Positions 17,574 through 25,543 of a stretch of 64,000 nt of DNA are shown here, piece by piece (positions within the stretch are counted from its first letter, which is position 1; every line of letters starts with the position of its first letter). This DNA comes from Chlorogloeopsis sp. ULAP01 (GTDB lineage Bacteria > Cyanobacteriota > Cyanobacteriia > Cyanobacteriales > Nostocaceae): NCBI RefSeq assembly GCF_030381805.1, contig NZ_JAUDRH010000026.1:18580-82579 (forward strand), read 5' to 3'. Under the pieces are notes generated by a model, which saw nothing but the letters and a program-made list of their open reading frames with translations, did not search any database and was not told where the DNA came from. The position numbers and the translations under genes are program-made.

Positions 17574-17753
17574 ATGTCAGGTTTCAAGAATTCTACTCCT
17601 ACTGTTTCAGATGACCCTAATGCTATGCGTTTTGGGTTCACTCCTGAGAGTGAAAATTGGAACGGTCGCTTTGCAATGATTGGTTTTGTATCTGTCATTT
17701 TGATTGAAGTTTTTTCTGGTCAAGGTTTCCTCCATTTCTGGGGCATCCTGTAA
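17574..17753 (+). CDS. high light-inducible protein (one-helix Hli/Scp)
   Basis: A 59-residue single-helix thylakoid protein of the chlorophyll a/b-binding superfamily. The LHC motif ENWNGRFAMIGFVSV (about 31-45) gives the chlorophyll-ligand Glu, Asn and Arg. Hli proteins bind chlorophyll and carotenoid and protect photosystem assembly under high light. The upstream frame extends 13 codons, but the ATG at 17574 gives the standard length and the expected MSGFKNSTP-like N-terminus. Regulation by RpaB is suggested by the HLR1-like box. Confidence 0.9.
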   Translation: MSGFKNSTPTVSDDPNAMRFGFTPESENWNGRFAMIGFVSVILIEVFSGQGFLHFWGIL

Positions 17754-17787
17754 ATTGATGTAGTCTTTTTTGCCTTCGGTTGATTAA

Positions 17788-17810
17788 GCTCGGTTCACCT
17801 AGAACCGAGC
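17788..17810 (+). terminator. hairpin after hli gene
   Basis: Perfect 9-bp stem GCTCGGTTC/GAACCGAGC with a 5-base loop, 35 bases past the hli stop. There is no strong T-run, so it may be a processing or stability hairpin rather than an intrinsic terminator. Confidence 0.5.
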
Positions 17811-17970
17811 ATTGATGAGAACTGGCTGTAACCTGAGTGATTACCTAATACTTAGAACAGTTGCTCTCATAACTTTTTATAACGATTTTTATAACTTCTC
17901 TTCTAATAATTTCCTCCTATGTCAAGGTGGAAAGTGAGAGTTAATTCGGCGACAGCGTTTGTTTTTATTA

Positions 17971-17998
17971 TTGACAGGCTTTTTCCTTTTGGTATTTA
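17971..17998 (+). promoter_or_regulatory. candidate sigma-70 promoter for rbp gene
   Basis: TTGACA followed after 16 bases by TATTTA, about 55 bases before the RRM gene start. The -35 is perfect and the -10 is weak. Confidence 0.4.
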
Positions 17999-18053
17999 CA
18001 GACTTTTCTCCGAAATCTACATCTCTGCACACTCATGATTTTGGAGAAAATCT

Positions 18054-18353
18054 ATGTCAGTTTATATAGGCAATCTTTCTTACGAAGTTACAGAAGAAAG
18101 TCTAAACGCTGTTTTTGCAGAATATGGTTCTGTAAAGCAGGTTAAGCTACCTACTAACCGTGAAACAGGACAATTGCGCGGCTTTGGTTTTGTAGAAATG
18201 GGTACAGATGCTGAAGAAACAGCTGCCATTGATGCTCTTGATGGTGCTGAATGGATGGGACGCCAGATGAAAGTGAATAAAGCTAGGCCAAGAGAAGACA
18301 GAGGTTCGTTTGGTGGCGATCGCGGAAACTACAGCTTTCGCAACCGCTATTAA
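18054..18353 (+). CDS. RNA-binding RRM protein (Rbp type)
   Basis: A 99-residue single-RRM protein, the cyanobacterial Rbp family. RNP2 (VYIGNL, about 3-8) and RNP1 (RGFGFVEM, about 42-49) are complete; a short glycine/arginine tail (GSFGGDRGNYSFRNRY) follows. These proteins are often cold-induced, and in some cyanobacteria they help target photosystem mRNAs to thylakoids. The 5' leader after the candidate promoter is about 50 bases; any cold control is inferred. The stop is 67 bases before the next hypothetical gene on the same strand. Confidence 0.92.
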   Translation: MSVYIGNLSYEVTEESLNAVFAEYGSVKQVKLPTNRETGQLRGFGFVEMGTDAEETAAIDALDGAEWMGRQMKVNKARPREDRGSFGGDRGNYSFRNRY

Positions 18354-18420
18354 GGCTTATAGATTTCGCTCTTTAAGCTAATTCAAGCAAGATATTGCAG
18401 ATAAGTAGGATAGCAACATT

Positions 18421-18756
18421 ATGGAAAACAAGTCTTCATCAGTCGATACAGGGCAACAAATTCGCCGACCTGGCACTGAAGGGCTTGAAGAAGCCCAAGC
18501 CAAGCAAGCCGGAGCCAAATTCGAGTGGCATTTCGGCCGGATTACTCGGTTGGGGTACTTTGAGATTGCTGGTGGCAGAGAAGTAACTATTGTCTGGGAG
18601 GAGGGAGGCGTCAGCTCCCAGCAGGGTGACATCACTGACGAGCAGTGGGAGATCTTCAAGCTAGCATTTTTGAGTACCGGACGGATCGCCGTGTTGAGTG
18701 ATCAAGAAGGGGAAAGATGGATGCACGACTACCGCTTTTTAGAAGCGATGCGGTAA
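18421..18756 (+). CDS. conserved hypothetical protein, 111 aa
   Basis: Unrecognised 111-residue cytoplasmic protein. Its first 35 residues are polar (MENKSSSVDTGQQIRRPGTE) and the rest looks like a compact alpha/beta domain with FEWHFGRITRLGYFEIAG, VTIVWEEGG and a C-terminal YRFLEAMR. No catalytic motif is visible. It follows the RRM gene by 67 bases, possibly in one transcript, and ends before a strong terminator shared with chlD. Composition and codon use look native. Confidence 0.6.
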   Translation: MENKSSSVDTGQQIRRPGTEGLEEAQAKQAGAKFEWHFGRITRLGYFEIAGGREVTIVWEEGGVSSQQGDITDEQWEIFKLAFLSTGRIAVLSDQEGERWMHDYRFLEAMR

Positions 18757-18870
18757 CGTTGGAAAATACTATCGGCTAACACACTGCTGCACTGGAAGCA
18801 GATTCTAGCTAATGACTAGTTAGACATTACCTTCCGAAAATTAAGTCGTTTGACAAGTGCTGAAAATTAG

Positions 18871-18908
18871 AAAACTCCTAGATTATGTGTGTCCAATCTA
18901 GGAGTTTT
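18871..18908. terminator. bidirectional terminator between hypothetical gene and chlD
   Basis: Perfect 14-bp stem (AAAACTCCTAGATT paired with its complement) and a 10-base loop between convergent genes, with A/T tracts on both outer sides. It can serve both strands. Confidence 0.85.
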
Positions 18909-18935
18909 ACTTACTAAAAATGTATCTGTTCCCTA

Positions 18936-20963
18936 TTACCTATTCCCCGATTTAATGTCCGCGATCGCTCCTTTTGTCATGGCGGCAATTGCTTTATCGG
19001 TGGCTTTGGGTAAATGATAATATTTGCCTGCTGCTGTCTTTGCTATTTCCTTGGCAAATCCAGTGGAAACAAATTTACTTTCGGTATCAATCACCAACAA
19101 TTGCATTCCCAAGGCACGGATTCTGCCAGCAATATCTAACAACTCGGCTTTGATATCTGGCTTTTCTCCCGGTTCTTGCGGTTCGCCTAATGAACGCGAT
19201 AAAGGAATATTGCCGCGTCCGTCAGTAATCGCTACAATCACTACTTGCCCGATATCTCCACTCATTTGAGCATTCAAGCCCACGCGTACAGCTTGCGTTA
19301 ATCCATGCGCTAGCGGTGAACCTCCACCACAAGGCAATCTTTCCAAACGATTCCGTGCCAAGGCAATCGAACGTGTTGGCGGTAGTAGCACGTCTGCCTG
19401 TTCTCCTCGGAAGGGAATCAATGATACTTGGTCACGGTTTTGATAGGCTTCTGTTAAAAGCTGCATCACTGCACCTTTGGCTGACTGCATCCTGTTCAAC
19501 GCCATTGAGCCAGAAGCATCCACTACAAATACAACCAAAGCTCCAGCTTTGCGTGCCAATCGCTTCGAGCGAATATCTCCTTGCTCGACGATAACTTTTC
19601 TGTCAGGATGTCGCTGACGTCGTGCTTTTTGATACGGTGCTGCTGCCCTGAGTGTGGCATCTACGGCAACACGGCGCACTTTCCCTTTGGGCAACATTGG
19701 CTTAATATAGCGCCCTCTGTCTTCTGAAAAGATTAAACTGCGACTACCAGACTTACCTTGCCGTTGTGCCATTTGAGCAAAATAAAGCACACTCTGGTCA
19801 AGGATCACTCCTTCAGGATCGAAAATAAATTCTTCAGGAATGTTGGGAGGTTCTTGTTGTTCTTGGTTATCTTCCTCTTCTTCCTGTTCTTGATTTTCGT
19901 CTTCAGTTTCTTCTTGATCCTGGGGTGGGGGAGGAGGGGGTGGTGGTGGTTGTTCAGGTGGGGGCGTTTGTATCTGAGTTGCCCTCGGTACGATCACCAA
20001 TTCTACGGCTCGCCGCAAATCATCGGCATTGACTTGTGTACGTCCATCTAAAGCCGCCGAGGCTTTGGCAACACGCACGGCAAATAATTCTGCCCGATGT
20101 CCTTGCACTCCGCCACGAATTGCTTCTTCCACCAGGTAGGTAATTTGTTCGTGACTGATACGAACTTCTTTCAACCATTCCCGTGCAAAGATAATTTGAG
20201 TTTTGAGTTCGTCGATATCTTCGCTGTACTGCTGAAGAAACTCTTGGGGAGATTTAGAGTAGGCGATCGCAACCTCTACGGCTTGAACTCTTTGATCTAA
20301 ACCGAGAACACCATCAGCAGAAAGAGCGATTGCAATCCGATCAAGTAAATGTTCTCTTAATGCTCCTTCTTCTGGGTTATAGGTGGCGATAAATAATGCT
20401 TTGCAGGGATGCTGAAAACTGATGCCCTCCCGCTCAATTTGGTTGCGTCCTTCAGATAATACTGTTAAAAGTTGGTTGCTAATTTGGTCATCTAATAAAT
20501 TTATTTCATCGACGTAGAGAACGCCTCGATTGGCGGCGGCAAGTAAGCCAGGTTGAAATATTGTGTCTCCTTGTTTTACCGACTGTTCCACATCTACAGA
20601 ACCCAAAAGTCTGTCTTCTGTAACTCCTAGAGGAATTTGCACGAAGGGTGCGGGTATAACTTCAGTCGGGAGTTCTTGAAGATCTTGATCTCCCAATTCA
20701 GAGAGCAATTTATCATCCCATTCCTCTGGATAATTGGGATCGCAATTACTTAGTGAACCTTTAACAACTTCAATTGGTGGCAGTAGAGCATGGATCGCAC
20801 GCGCCATCACAGATTTTGCCGTACCGCGACGCCCTGCAATCGCTACTCCCCCCAACCCCGGATCGACTGCTGCTAAGAGTAAAGCTAACTTAATCGCTTC
20901 TTGTCCGACGACAGCGGTCAAGGGAAAAGTGGTAGTACTAGGGGATATAGTAGACGCAGGCAT
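18936..20963 (-). CDS. chlD: magnesium chelatase subunit D
   Basis: ATPase-like subunit of the magnesium chelatase ChlH/I/D complex, which inserts magnesium into protoporphyrin IX as the first committed step to chlorophyll. The 675 residues show an AAA+ domain at the N-terminus (GRRGTAKSVMARA, about 43-55), a proline-rich then acidic linker (about 335-380), and a C-terminal von Willebrand A domain with MIDAS DASGSMALNRM (about 485-495). Length and order are typical of ChlD. Other subunit genes are not in the window. Confidence 0.95.
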   Translation of the reverse strand: MPASTISPSTTTFPLTAVVGQEAIKLALLLAAVDPGLGGVAIAGRRGTAKSVMARAIHALLPPIEVVKGSLSNCDPNYPEEWDDKLLSELGDQDLQELPTEVIPAPFVQIPLGVTEDRLLGSVDVEQSVKQGDTIFQPGLLAAANRGVLYVDEINLLDDQISNQLLTVLSEGRNQIEREGISFQHPCKALFIATYNPEEGALREHLLDRIAIALSADGVLGLDQRVQAVEVAIAYSKSPQEFLQQYSEDIDELKTQIIFAREWLKEVRISHEQITYLVEEAIRGGVQGHRAELFAVRVAKASAALDGRTQVNADDLRRAVELVIVPRATQIQTPPPEQPPPPPPPPPQDQEETEDENQEQEEEEDNQEQQEPPNIPEEFIFDPEGVILDQSVLYFAQMAQRQGKSGSRSLIFSEDRGRYIKPMLPKGKVRRVAVDATLRAAAPYQKARRQRHPDRKVIVEQGDIRSKRLARKAGALVVFVVDASGSMALNRMQSAKGAVMQLLTEAYQNRDQVSLIPFRGEQADVLLPPTRSIALARNRLERLPCGGGSPLAHGLTQAVRVGLNAQMSGDIGQVVIVAITDGRGNIPLSRSLGEPQEPGEKPDIKAELLDIAGRIRALGMQLLVIDTESKFVSTGFAKEIAKTAAGKYYHLPKATDKAIAAMTKGAIADIKSGNR

Positions 20964-21095
20964 GGTTTGTGTAATAGCTTGTCTAGGTTTTTAGCTTATC
21001 AATTTCTGGCACCTTGTGGAGTAGTGGGAACAGAGATTTAGCACTGCCTTGTTTTCCAATAAACCTTAAACTGTAGTAAGGCATCACCAGTTTGC

Positions 21096-21162
21096 GGTGC
21101 ATTACGGCTAGTTATCCTACATTCTTAAACTTTCAAATTCTTGCATAACCGTAACATAAAGG
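21096..21162 (+). repeat. MITE-like element, copy B, abutting rnc
   Basis: Shares the GGTGCATTACGGCTAGTTAT start, the TAAACTTTCAAATTCTTGCAT core and the CCGTAACA end with the copies at 7782 and 25013. Its 3' end has decayed (AAAGG instead of CCCTAC). It ends 17 bases before the rnc ATG at 21180, so it supplies the rnc leader; an alternative TTG start at 21141 would lie inside it. Confidence 0.7.
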
Positions 21163-21179
21163 TAATAAAATTGGCCGAA

Positions 21180-21860
21180 ATGCACAAACTGCTGATATTT
21201 CGTAATGATAAGCTCCTGCGCCGTGCATTAACACATCGTTCCTACGTCCATGAAAATCCCCAAGAAGGGGAACACAATGAACGCCTGGAATTTCTCGGTG
21301 ATGCTGTGCTCAATTTTTTAAGTGGCGAGTATCTTTATCGTCGTTTCCCAGAAAAAGGAGAAGATGAATTAACTCGAAGGCGATCGGCGCTGGTAGATGA
21401 GAATCAACTGGCGAGATTTGCAATTGAAGTGGGTTTAGATTTGCAAATGAAACTAGGTAAGGGTGCAATTCTCGATGGAGGCTTTAGTAATCCCAATTTA
21501 CTTAGTAGTACTTTTGAAGCAGTTATTGGTGCTTATTATCTAGATAATAACTCTGATATTGAGGCTGTTCGTGCCGTTGTCGAACCTTTATTTGATGCTG
21601 TTCCAGAAGATGTAGTTGAAGTTCGTGCCAATGTAGATTCAAAAAATCGCTTTCAAGAATGGGTGCAACGTAATATTACTTTAACTCCACCCAAATATCT
21701 AACAGAGCAAGTCGGTGGTTCTTCTCACGCACCTGAGTTCATCGCTAAAGTACTTGTGGGTGAAAAAGTGTACGGAGTCGGTAGGGGACGCAGTAAGAAA
21801 GTTGCTGAGAAGGCGGCGGCAGAAGATGCTCTCGCGAATGTTAAGGAGAAAGCTGAGTAA
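21180..21860 (+). CDS. rnc: ribonuclease III
   Basis: Double-strand-specific endoribonuclease for rRNA and mRNA processing, 226 residues from the ATG at 21180. The catalytic RNase III domain has the signature NERLEFLGDAVL (about 32-43) with its acidic residues; a second acidic site is in STFEAVIGAYY. The C-terminal double-stranded RNA-binding domain follows (SKNRFQEWVQ ... KKVAEKAAAEDAL). The frame is open to a TTG at 21141, but that part is MITE-like sequence, so the ATG is chosen. Cyanobacteria often have several RNase III paralogues; this is a full-length one. Confidence 0.92.
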   Translation: MHKLLIFRNDKLLRRALTHRSYVHENPQEGEHNERLEFLGDAVLNFLSGEYLYRRFPEKGEDELTRRRSALVDENQLARFAIEVGLDLQMKLGKGAILDGGFSNPNLLSSTFEAVIGAYYLDNNSDIEAVRAVVEPLFDAVPEDVVEVRANVDSKNRFQEWVQRNITLTPPKYLTEQVGGSSHAPEFIAKVLVGEKVYGVGRGRSKKVAEKAAAEDALANVKEKAE

Positions 21861-21870
21861 CCCCTCCCTA

Positions 21871-21895
21871 ACCCTCCCCTTGCCAAGGGGAGGGT
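21871..21895. terminator. bidirectional hairpin between rnc and pepP
   Basis: Perfect 11-bp GC-rich stem (ACCCTCCCCTT / AAGGGGAGGGT) with a GCC loop between the convergent genes. It is the common cyanobacterial CCCTCCCCTTGCCAAGGGG dispersed hairpin rather than a U-tailed terminator, but its position suits that role. Confidence 0.55.
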
Positions 21896-21924
21896 GCCTG
21901 ATAAAACGGGTGGGGTAATATGGT

Positions 21925-23235
21925 TTATCTTTCTACTTGATCGACTTCTTTGGGAACCCCGGCAGTCAAAATCTCATGTCCTGTGGGTGTAACTAAAACA
22001 TCATCTTCAATGCGAATACCAATAGCAACCCAACGCTCCTCAATTTCTGGTTGATCTTCTGCTGGCTTGGTATCTGGAACAATATAAAGTCCAGGTTCTA
22101 CTGTTAAAACTTGCCCTGGTTGCAAAATTTGCGGGTTGTCTTCGCCATGCTGATAAACTCCGACATCATGCACATCCAAACCTAACCAATGCCCTGTACG
22201 ATGCATATAAAATGGCTTGTATTTTTCTTCTTCAATTAACTTGTCAATTTCGCCTTTGAGGATGCCAAGTTCTACTAAGCCTTCTGTAAGAACACGCACG
22301 GCAGTATCGTGAACTAAATTATAGGGGTTGCCTGGTTGCACTTGGGCGATCGCTTGTTTTTGGGCTTCTAAAACTAACTCGTACAGTGTCTTTTGTTCTA
22401 CGGTAAATTTACCCCCGACTGGAAATGTGCGCGTAATATCTGAGTTGTAATAATTGTAGGCACAGCCAGCGTCAATTAGCAGTAACTCATTATCTTGCAT
22501 TTGCCGATTGTTCTCAACGTAGTGCAGCACGCAGGCATTAGCACCAGAGGCGACAATAGAAGGATAAGCTGGCCCCATCGCACCCCGCTTTCTAAAAATA
22601 TGTTCTATTTCTGCCTGCACTTCGTACTCGTAAAGTTCTGGTGCGGTAAATTTCATGGCGTAATTGTGTGCTTCCACGGCAATATCAGCAGCTTTACGCA
22701 TCAATTCCAGCTCGACTTCTGTTTTAATTAGCCTCATACTATGAAGGATGGGGCCAGTATCTTCAATTGCAATCGGCCCTGTACCGCGCTTGGGATAAGT
22801 CCGCATTAAGGTTTGCCAATGATTGAGGATTTTTTCGTTAAAAGTGCGATCGCGTCCTAAATGGTAATAAATACGATCTGATTTTTCTAGGTACTGCGGC
22901 AATTTTTCATCTAATTCTGCGATCGGATAAGCTTCATCCGCACCATAGATTTCTTTTGCTGCTTCTACCCCACAGCGATATCCACTCCAAATTTCCTTTT
23001 CCCTGTCTTTGGGCTGCACAAACAACACAAATCGATGTTCTGGATGATGGGGCGATAGAACTGCGACTGCTTGGGCTTCATTAAACCCAGTTAAATAAAA
23101 GAAATCACTGTCTTGGCGAAAATTGTATTCGACGTCATTGTGCATCACTGCCATTGGCGCACTACGAAAAATCGCAACACCATGACCAATTTTTGACATC
23201 AACACTTCCCGACGCTGCCGATACTCCGTCTGCAT
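21925..23235 (-). CDS. pepP: Xaa-Pro aminopeptidase (aminopeptidase P)
   Basis: Manganese metallo-aminopeptidase removing a residue before proline; M24B family. The 436-residue protein has an N-terminal AMP_N domain (VEYNFRQDSDFFYLTGFNE) and a C-terminal pita-bread domain with metal ligands in LLLIDAGCAYNYYNSDITRTF (quoted in part; Asp and Asp), HRTGHWLGLDVHD (His) and IRIEDDVLVT (Glu). Length fits E. coli PepP. The ATG is at 23233-23235. Single gene. Confidence 0.93.
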   Translation of the reverse strand: MQTEYRQRREVLMSKIGHGVAIFRSAPMAVMHNDVEYNFRQDSDFFYLTGFNEAQAVAVLSPHHPEHRFVLFVQPKDREKEIWSGYRCGVEAAKEIYGADEAYPIAELDEKLPQYLEKSDRIYYHLGRDRTFNEKILNHWQTLMRTYPKRGTGPIAIEDTGPILHSMRLIKTEVELELMRKAADIAVEAHNYAMKFTAPELYEYEVQAEIEHIFRKRGAMGPAYPSIVASGANACVLHYVENNRQMQDNELLLIDAGCAYNYYNSDITRTFPVGGKFTVEQKTLYELVLEAQKQAIAQVQPGNPYNLVHDTAVRVLTEGLVELGILKGEIDKLIEEEKYKPFYMHRTGHWLGLDVHDVGVYQHGEDNPQILQPGQVLTVEPGLYIVPDTKPAEDQPEIEERWVAIGIRIEDDVLVTPTGHEILTAGVPKEVDQVER

Positions 23236-23365
23236 AATGTTTTGCTGTTTTTACGATCTATTTTGCCATCTCTATTCTTGTGTAATTTATACTACAAATA
23301 TTACTTTTGCTATAGTGATCGCAAGCTAGGGGCTAGGAATTAGGAAAAGGACAAAGGGAGCAATT

Positions 23366-23395
23366 GTACCAGACGCGATTAATCGCGTCTGGTAC
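23366..23395. repeat. perfect 30-bp palindrome
   Basis: The 15 bases GTACCAGACGCGATT are followed immediately by their exact reverse complement. It lies 130 bases upstream of pepP and next to a heptamer tract. It would form a cruciform or a strong RNA stem without a loop; similar AGACGCGATTAATCGCGTCT palindromes are dispersed in Nostocales. Confidence 0.85.
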
Positions 23396-23404
23396 CTAAT
23401 CACT

Positions 23405-23446
23405 AGTACCCAATCCCCAATCCCCAGTACCCAGTACCCAATCCCC
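23405..23446. repeat. heptamer short tandem repeat (AGTACCC/AATCCCC, 6 units)
   Basis: Six in-phase seven-base units alternating AGTACCC and AATCCCC, directly beside the palindrome. Noncoding STRR. Confidence 0.8.
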
Positions 23447-23732
23447 AATACTGCATCTTATTTCACTTTTAACATCCATATAAAAACAGTTGAATAATTG
23501 AGAATGTTTATCTAATTAACAATTGTCAAAATTAAATAGTCAAATCTCATACTTTATCTTAAATGGCACTTGATTTTTTTTCAAAATTTAGTTAGTTTAC
23601 GCTAATTTTTTAGGAAAAATATCAAAAATATTAAGAAAATATAAAGAAGGTATTTTTGTTATTAACTAACACTTGAATTAAAAAGAAAGAAACAGTTAAA
23701 AAGTTTATTACCACTTGTCATAAACACACGCC

Positions 23733-24947
23733 ATGTCGATGCAAGCTAATACAAAAAGCACATTGGACACAAATCCTCAAAGTACAGTTATCAACGTACC
23801 GGATAATCAAAAGTTAGAAACTCAGTCTTACTATCAATCTTCTTCCTCATCTTCGGCATTACCTACTGCTCCGAAGAATCCTAATCCTGCGTTAACCAGT
23901 GCTGCGATTTCCGCCGATTTTGACGGTGATGGTAAGAACGACAGGATATGGCGTAATTCTCAAACAGGTGAGGTTGCTATTTGGTTAATGGACGGCAGAC
24001 AAGCTGGTGCTGCTGATGTTGTTAAGGATGCTAATGGTAATAGCATAATCAAGGGTGCAGATTGGGATCTTAAAATAGCTGACTTCAACGGCGATAATAA
24101 AACTGACTTGCTGTGGCACAACACTCAGACAGGTGAGAACCAAATTTGGGTGATGGATGGCTTAGTTGCCTCACAAGCTGATTTACAAGCAACTAATGGC
24201 TGGACACCCCTAATAGGAGATTTTAACGGCGATCGCAATACCGACATTCTCTGGCGCAATAATGCCACTGGTGAGAATGCCCTTTGGCAAATGAACGGTA
24301 CACAGATTGCTTCAGCAGATTTTGTGCAAACAGTCGATACAAACTGGACAGCCACCATTGTTGACGTAAATGGGGACGGCAAGACAGATGTCTTCTGGCG
24401 AAATAATGCAAGCGGTGAAAATGCTGTTTGGCAAATGGACGGCACAACCATCACTAGCGGAGAATTTCTACCAACTCTTGACTCAAATTGGGAAGCTAGC
24501 GTTGGCTATTTCAACAGCGATTTCCAAACCGACATTCTCTGGCACAATAAGGCAACCGGTGAAAGCAAATTGTGGCTAATGAATGGTACAAGCGTTGCTA
24601 GCGATACTCCTCTGGCTACAGTTGAAGGTTCTAAACCAATGATTGGCGACTTTAACGGCGATGGAGTAACCGATGTCTTGTGGTACAACCAGCAAACTGG
24701 TCAAGGTAAAGTATGGATAATCAGTGACGGCAATGTTGTCACCGAAACTGCCGCAGATGCACCTACCGCAAGCTGGACACCTAGTCTTGGTGATTATGAT
24801 GGTGACGGTAAGACAGATATGTTCTGGCGTGATCCCAACTCAGGTCAGAATGCGATTGTGATCATGGATGGTACTACAAATCCCCAACCTTCGCTTCTAC
24901 CGTCAGTTTCGAGTGAATGGTACGATGGTACCCTTGCCAAAGCTTAA
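23733..24947 (+). CDS. FG-GAP/VCBS-repeat protein, paralogue 1
   Basis: A 404-residue beta-propeller-like protein of repeated units about 43-47 residues long. Each has an Asp/Gly-rich calcium-type loop such as DFDGDGKND or DVNGDGKTD, then WRNNATGENALWQMNGT-like sequence; roughly seven units. The first 50 residues are Ser/Thr/Asn/Pro-rich. There is no classical signal peptide, so export route is unclear. Related proteins are cell-surface or extracellular and bind calcium and sugars. It is paralogous to the gene at 25544, about 600 bases downstream, and its closing units have diverged more. Confidence 0.85.
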   Translation: MSMQANTKSTLDTNPQSTVINVPDNQKLETQSYYQSSSSSSALPTAPKNPNPALTSAAISADFDGDGKNDRIWRNSQTGEVAIWLMDGRQAGAADVVKDANGNSIIKGADWDLKIADFNGDNKTDLLWHNTQTGENQIWVMDGLVASQADLQATNGWTPLIGDFNGDRNTDILWRNNATGENALWQMNGTQIASADFVQTVDTNWTATIVDVNGDGKTDVFWRNNASGENAVWQMDGTTITSGEFLPTLDSNWEASVGYFNSDFQTDILWHNKATGESKLWLMNGTSVASDTPLATVEGSKPMIGDFNGDGVTDVLWYNQQTGQGKVWIISDGNVVTETAADAPTASWTPSLGDYDGDGKTDMFWRDPNSGQNAIVIMDGTTNPQPSLLPSVSSEWYDGTLAKA

Positions 24948-25012
24948 TCGTGATGTAAATTAACAACAATTACACCTTGATAAAGTAAATATCAAGTAGT
25001 AAAGTCAGATTA

Positions 25013-25079
25013 GTAGGGTGTGTTACGGCTATGTAATAATTTGAGAGTTTAACAGGATGATAACTAGCCGTAACGCACC
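25013..25079 (-). repeat. MITE-like element, copy C (inverted)
   Basis: Read on the minus strand it begins GGTGCGTTACGGCTAGTTAT, has the TTAAACTCTCAAATTATTAC core and ends AGCCGTAACACACCCTAC; the best-preserved of the three copies. It lies between the two FG-GAP genes. The rest of this 600-base spacer is AT-rich with the GTAGACGCAGGAGG repeat type near 25157 and no gene. Confidence 0.75.
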
Positions 25080-25543
25080 ACGTTTCCTATGTTTTTCAAG
25101 CTAAAAGTGCATCCATAGCAGTCTTATCTGATTTACAAAAAATGCTGGGAAGAACGTAGACGCAGGAGGTGGCTTTCCGCAGAGTACCACAAAGTACACA
25201 AAGTATATGCAGAAAAATGAAGGAAGAGTTTTATCAATGATTTAGGATTGTGATAATACCCACCTAATTTATTAAAAATAGCATTATAAAAAGTTGTGTT
25301 CAACTATATCTTTTTTAGATTTAAATGAATACAACTTATTTTGATCATGTCAAAAATTTTATATATGTGATATTTTGCTGAAATATCATTTTTATAGTCT
25401 ATATATTTTTGTGTTTACAGATACTAATTTCTCTAAAAAATTAGAATTGAAATTGTTACTCAAAGAAACAGTTGCATAAATACTATATGTTAATTTTTGA
25501 CAAAAATAATAATCAAAAAAAGGTAGAAACATTATGAATACTG

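Noticed and set aside
21141..21179. Upstream extension of rnc from TTG
   Set aside because: The extension lies in a MITE-like element; the ATG at 21180 gives a normal RNase III N-terminus.
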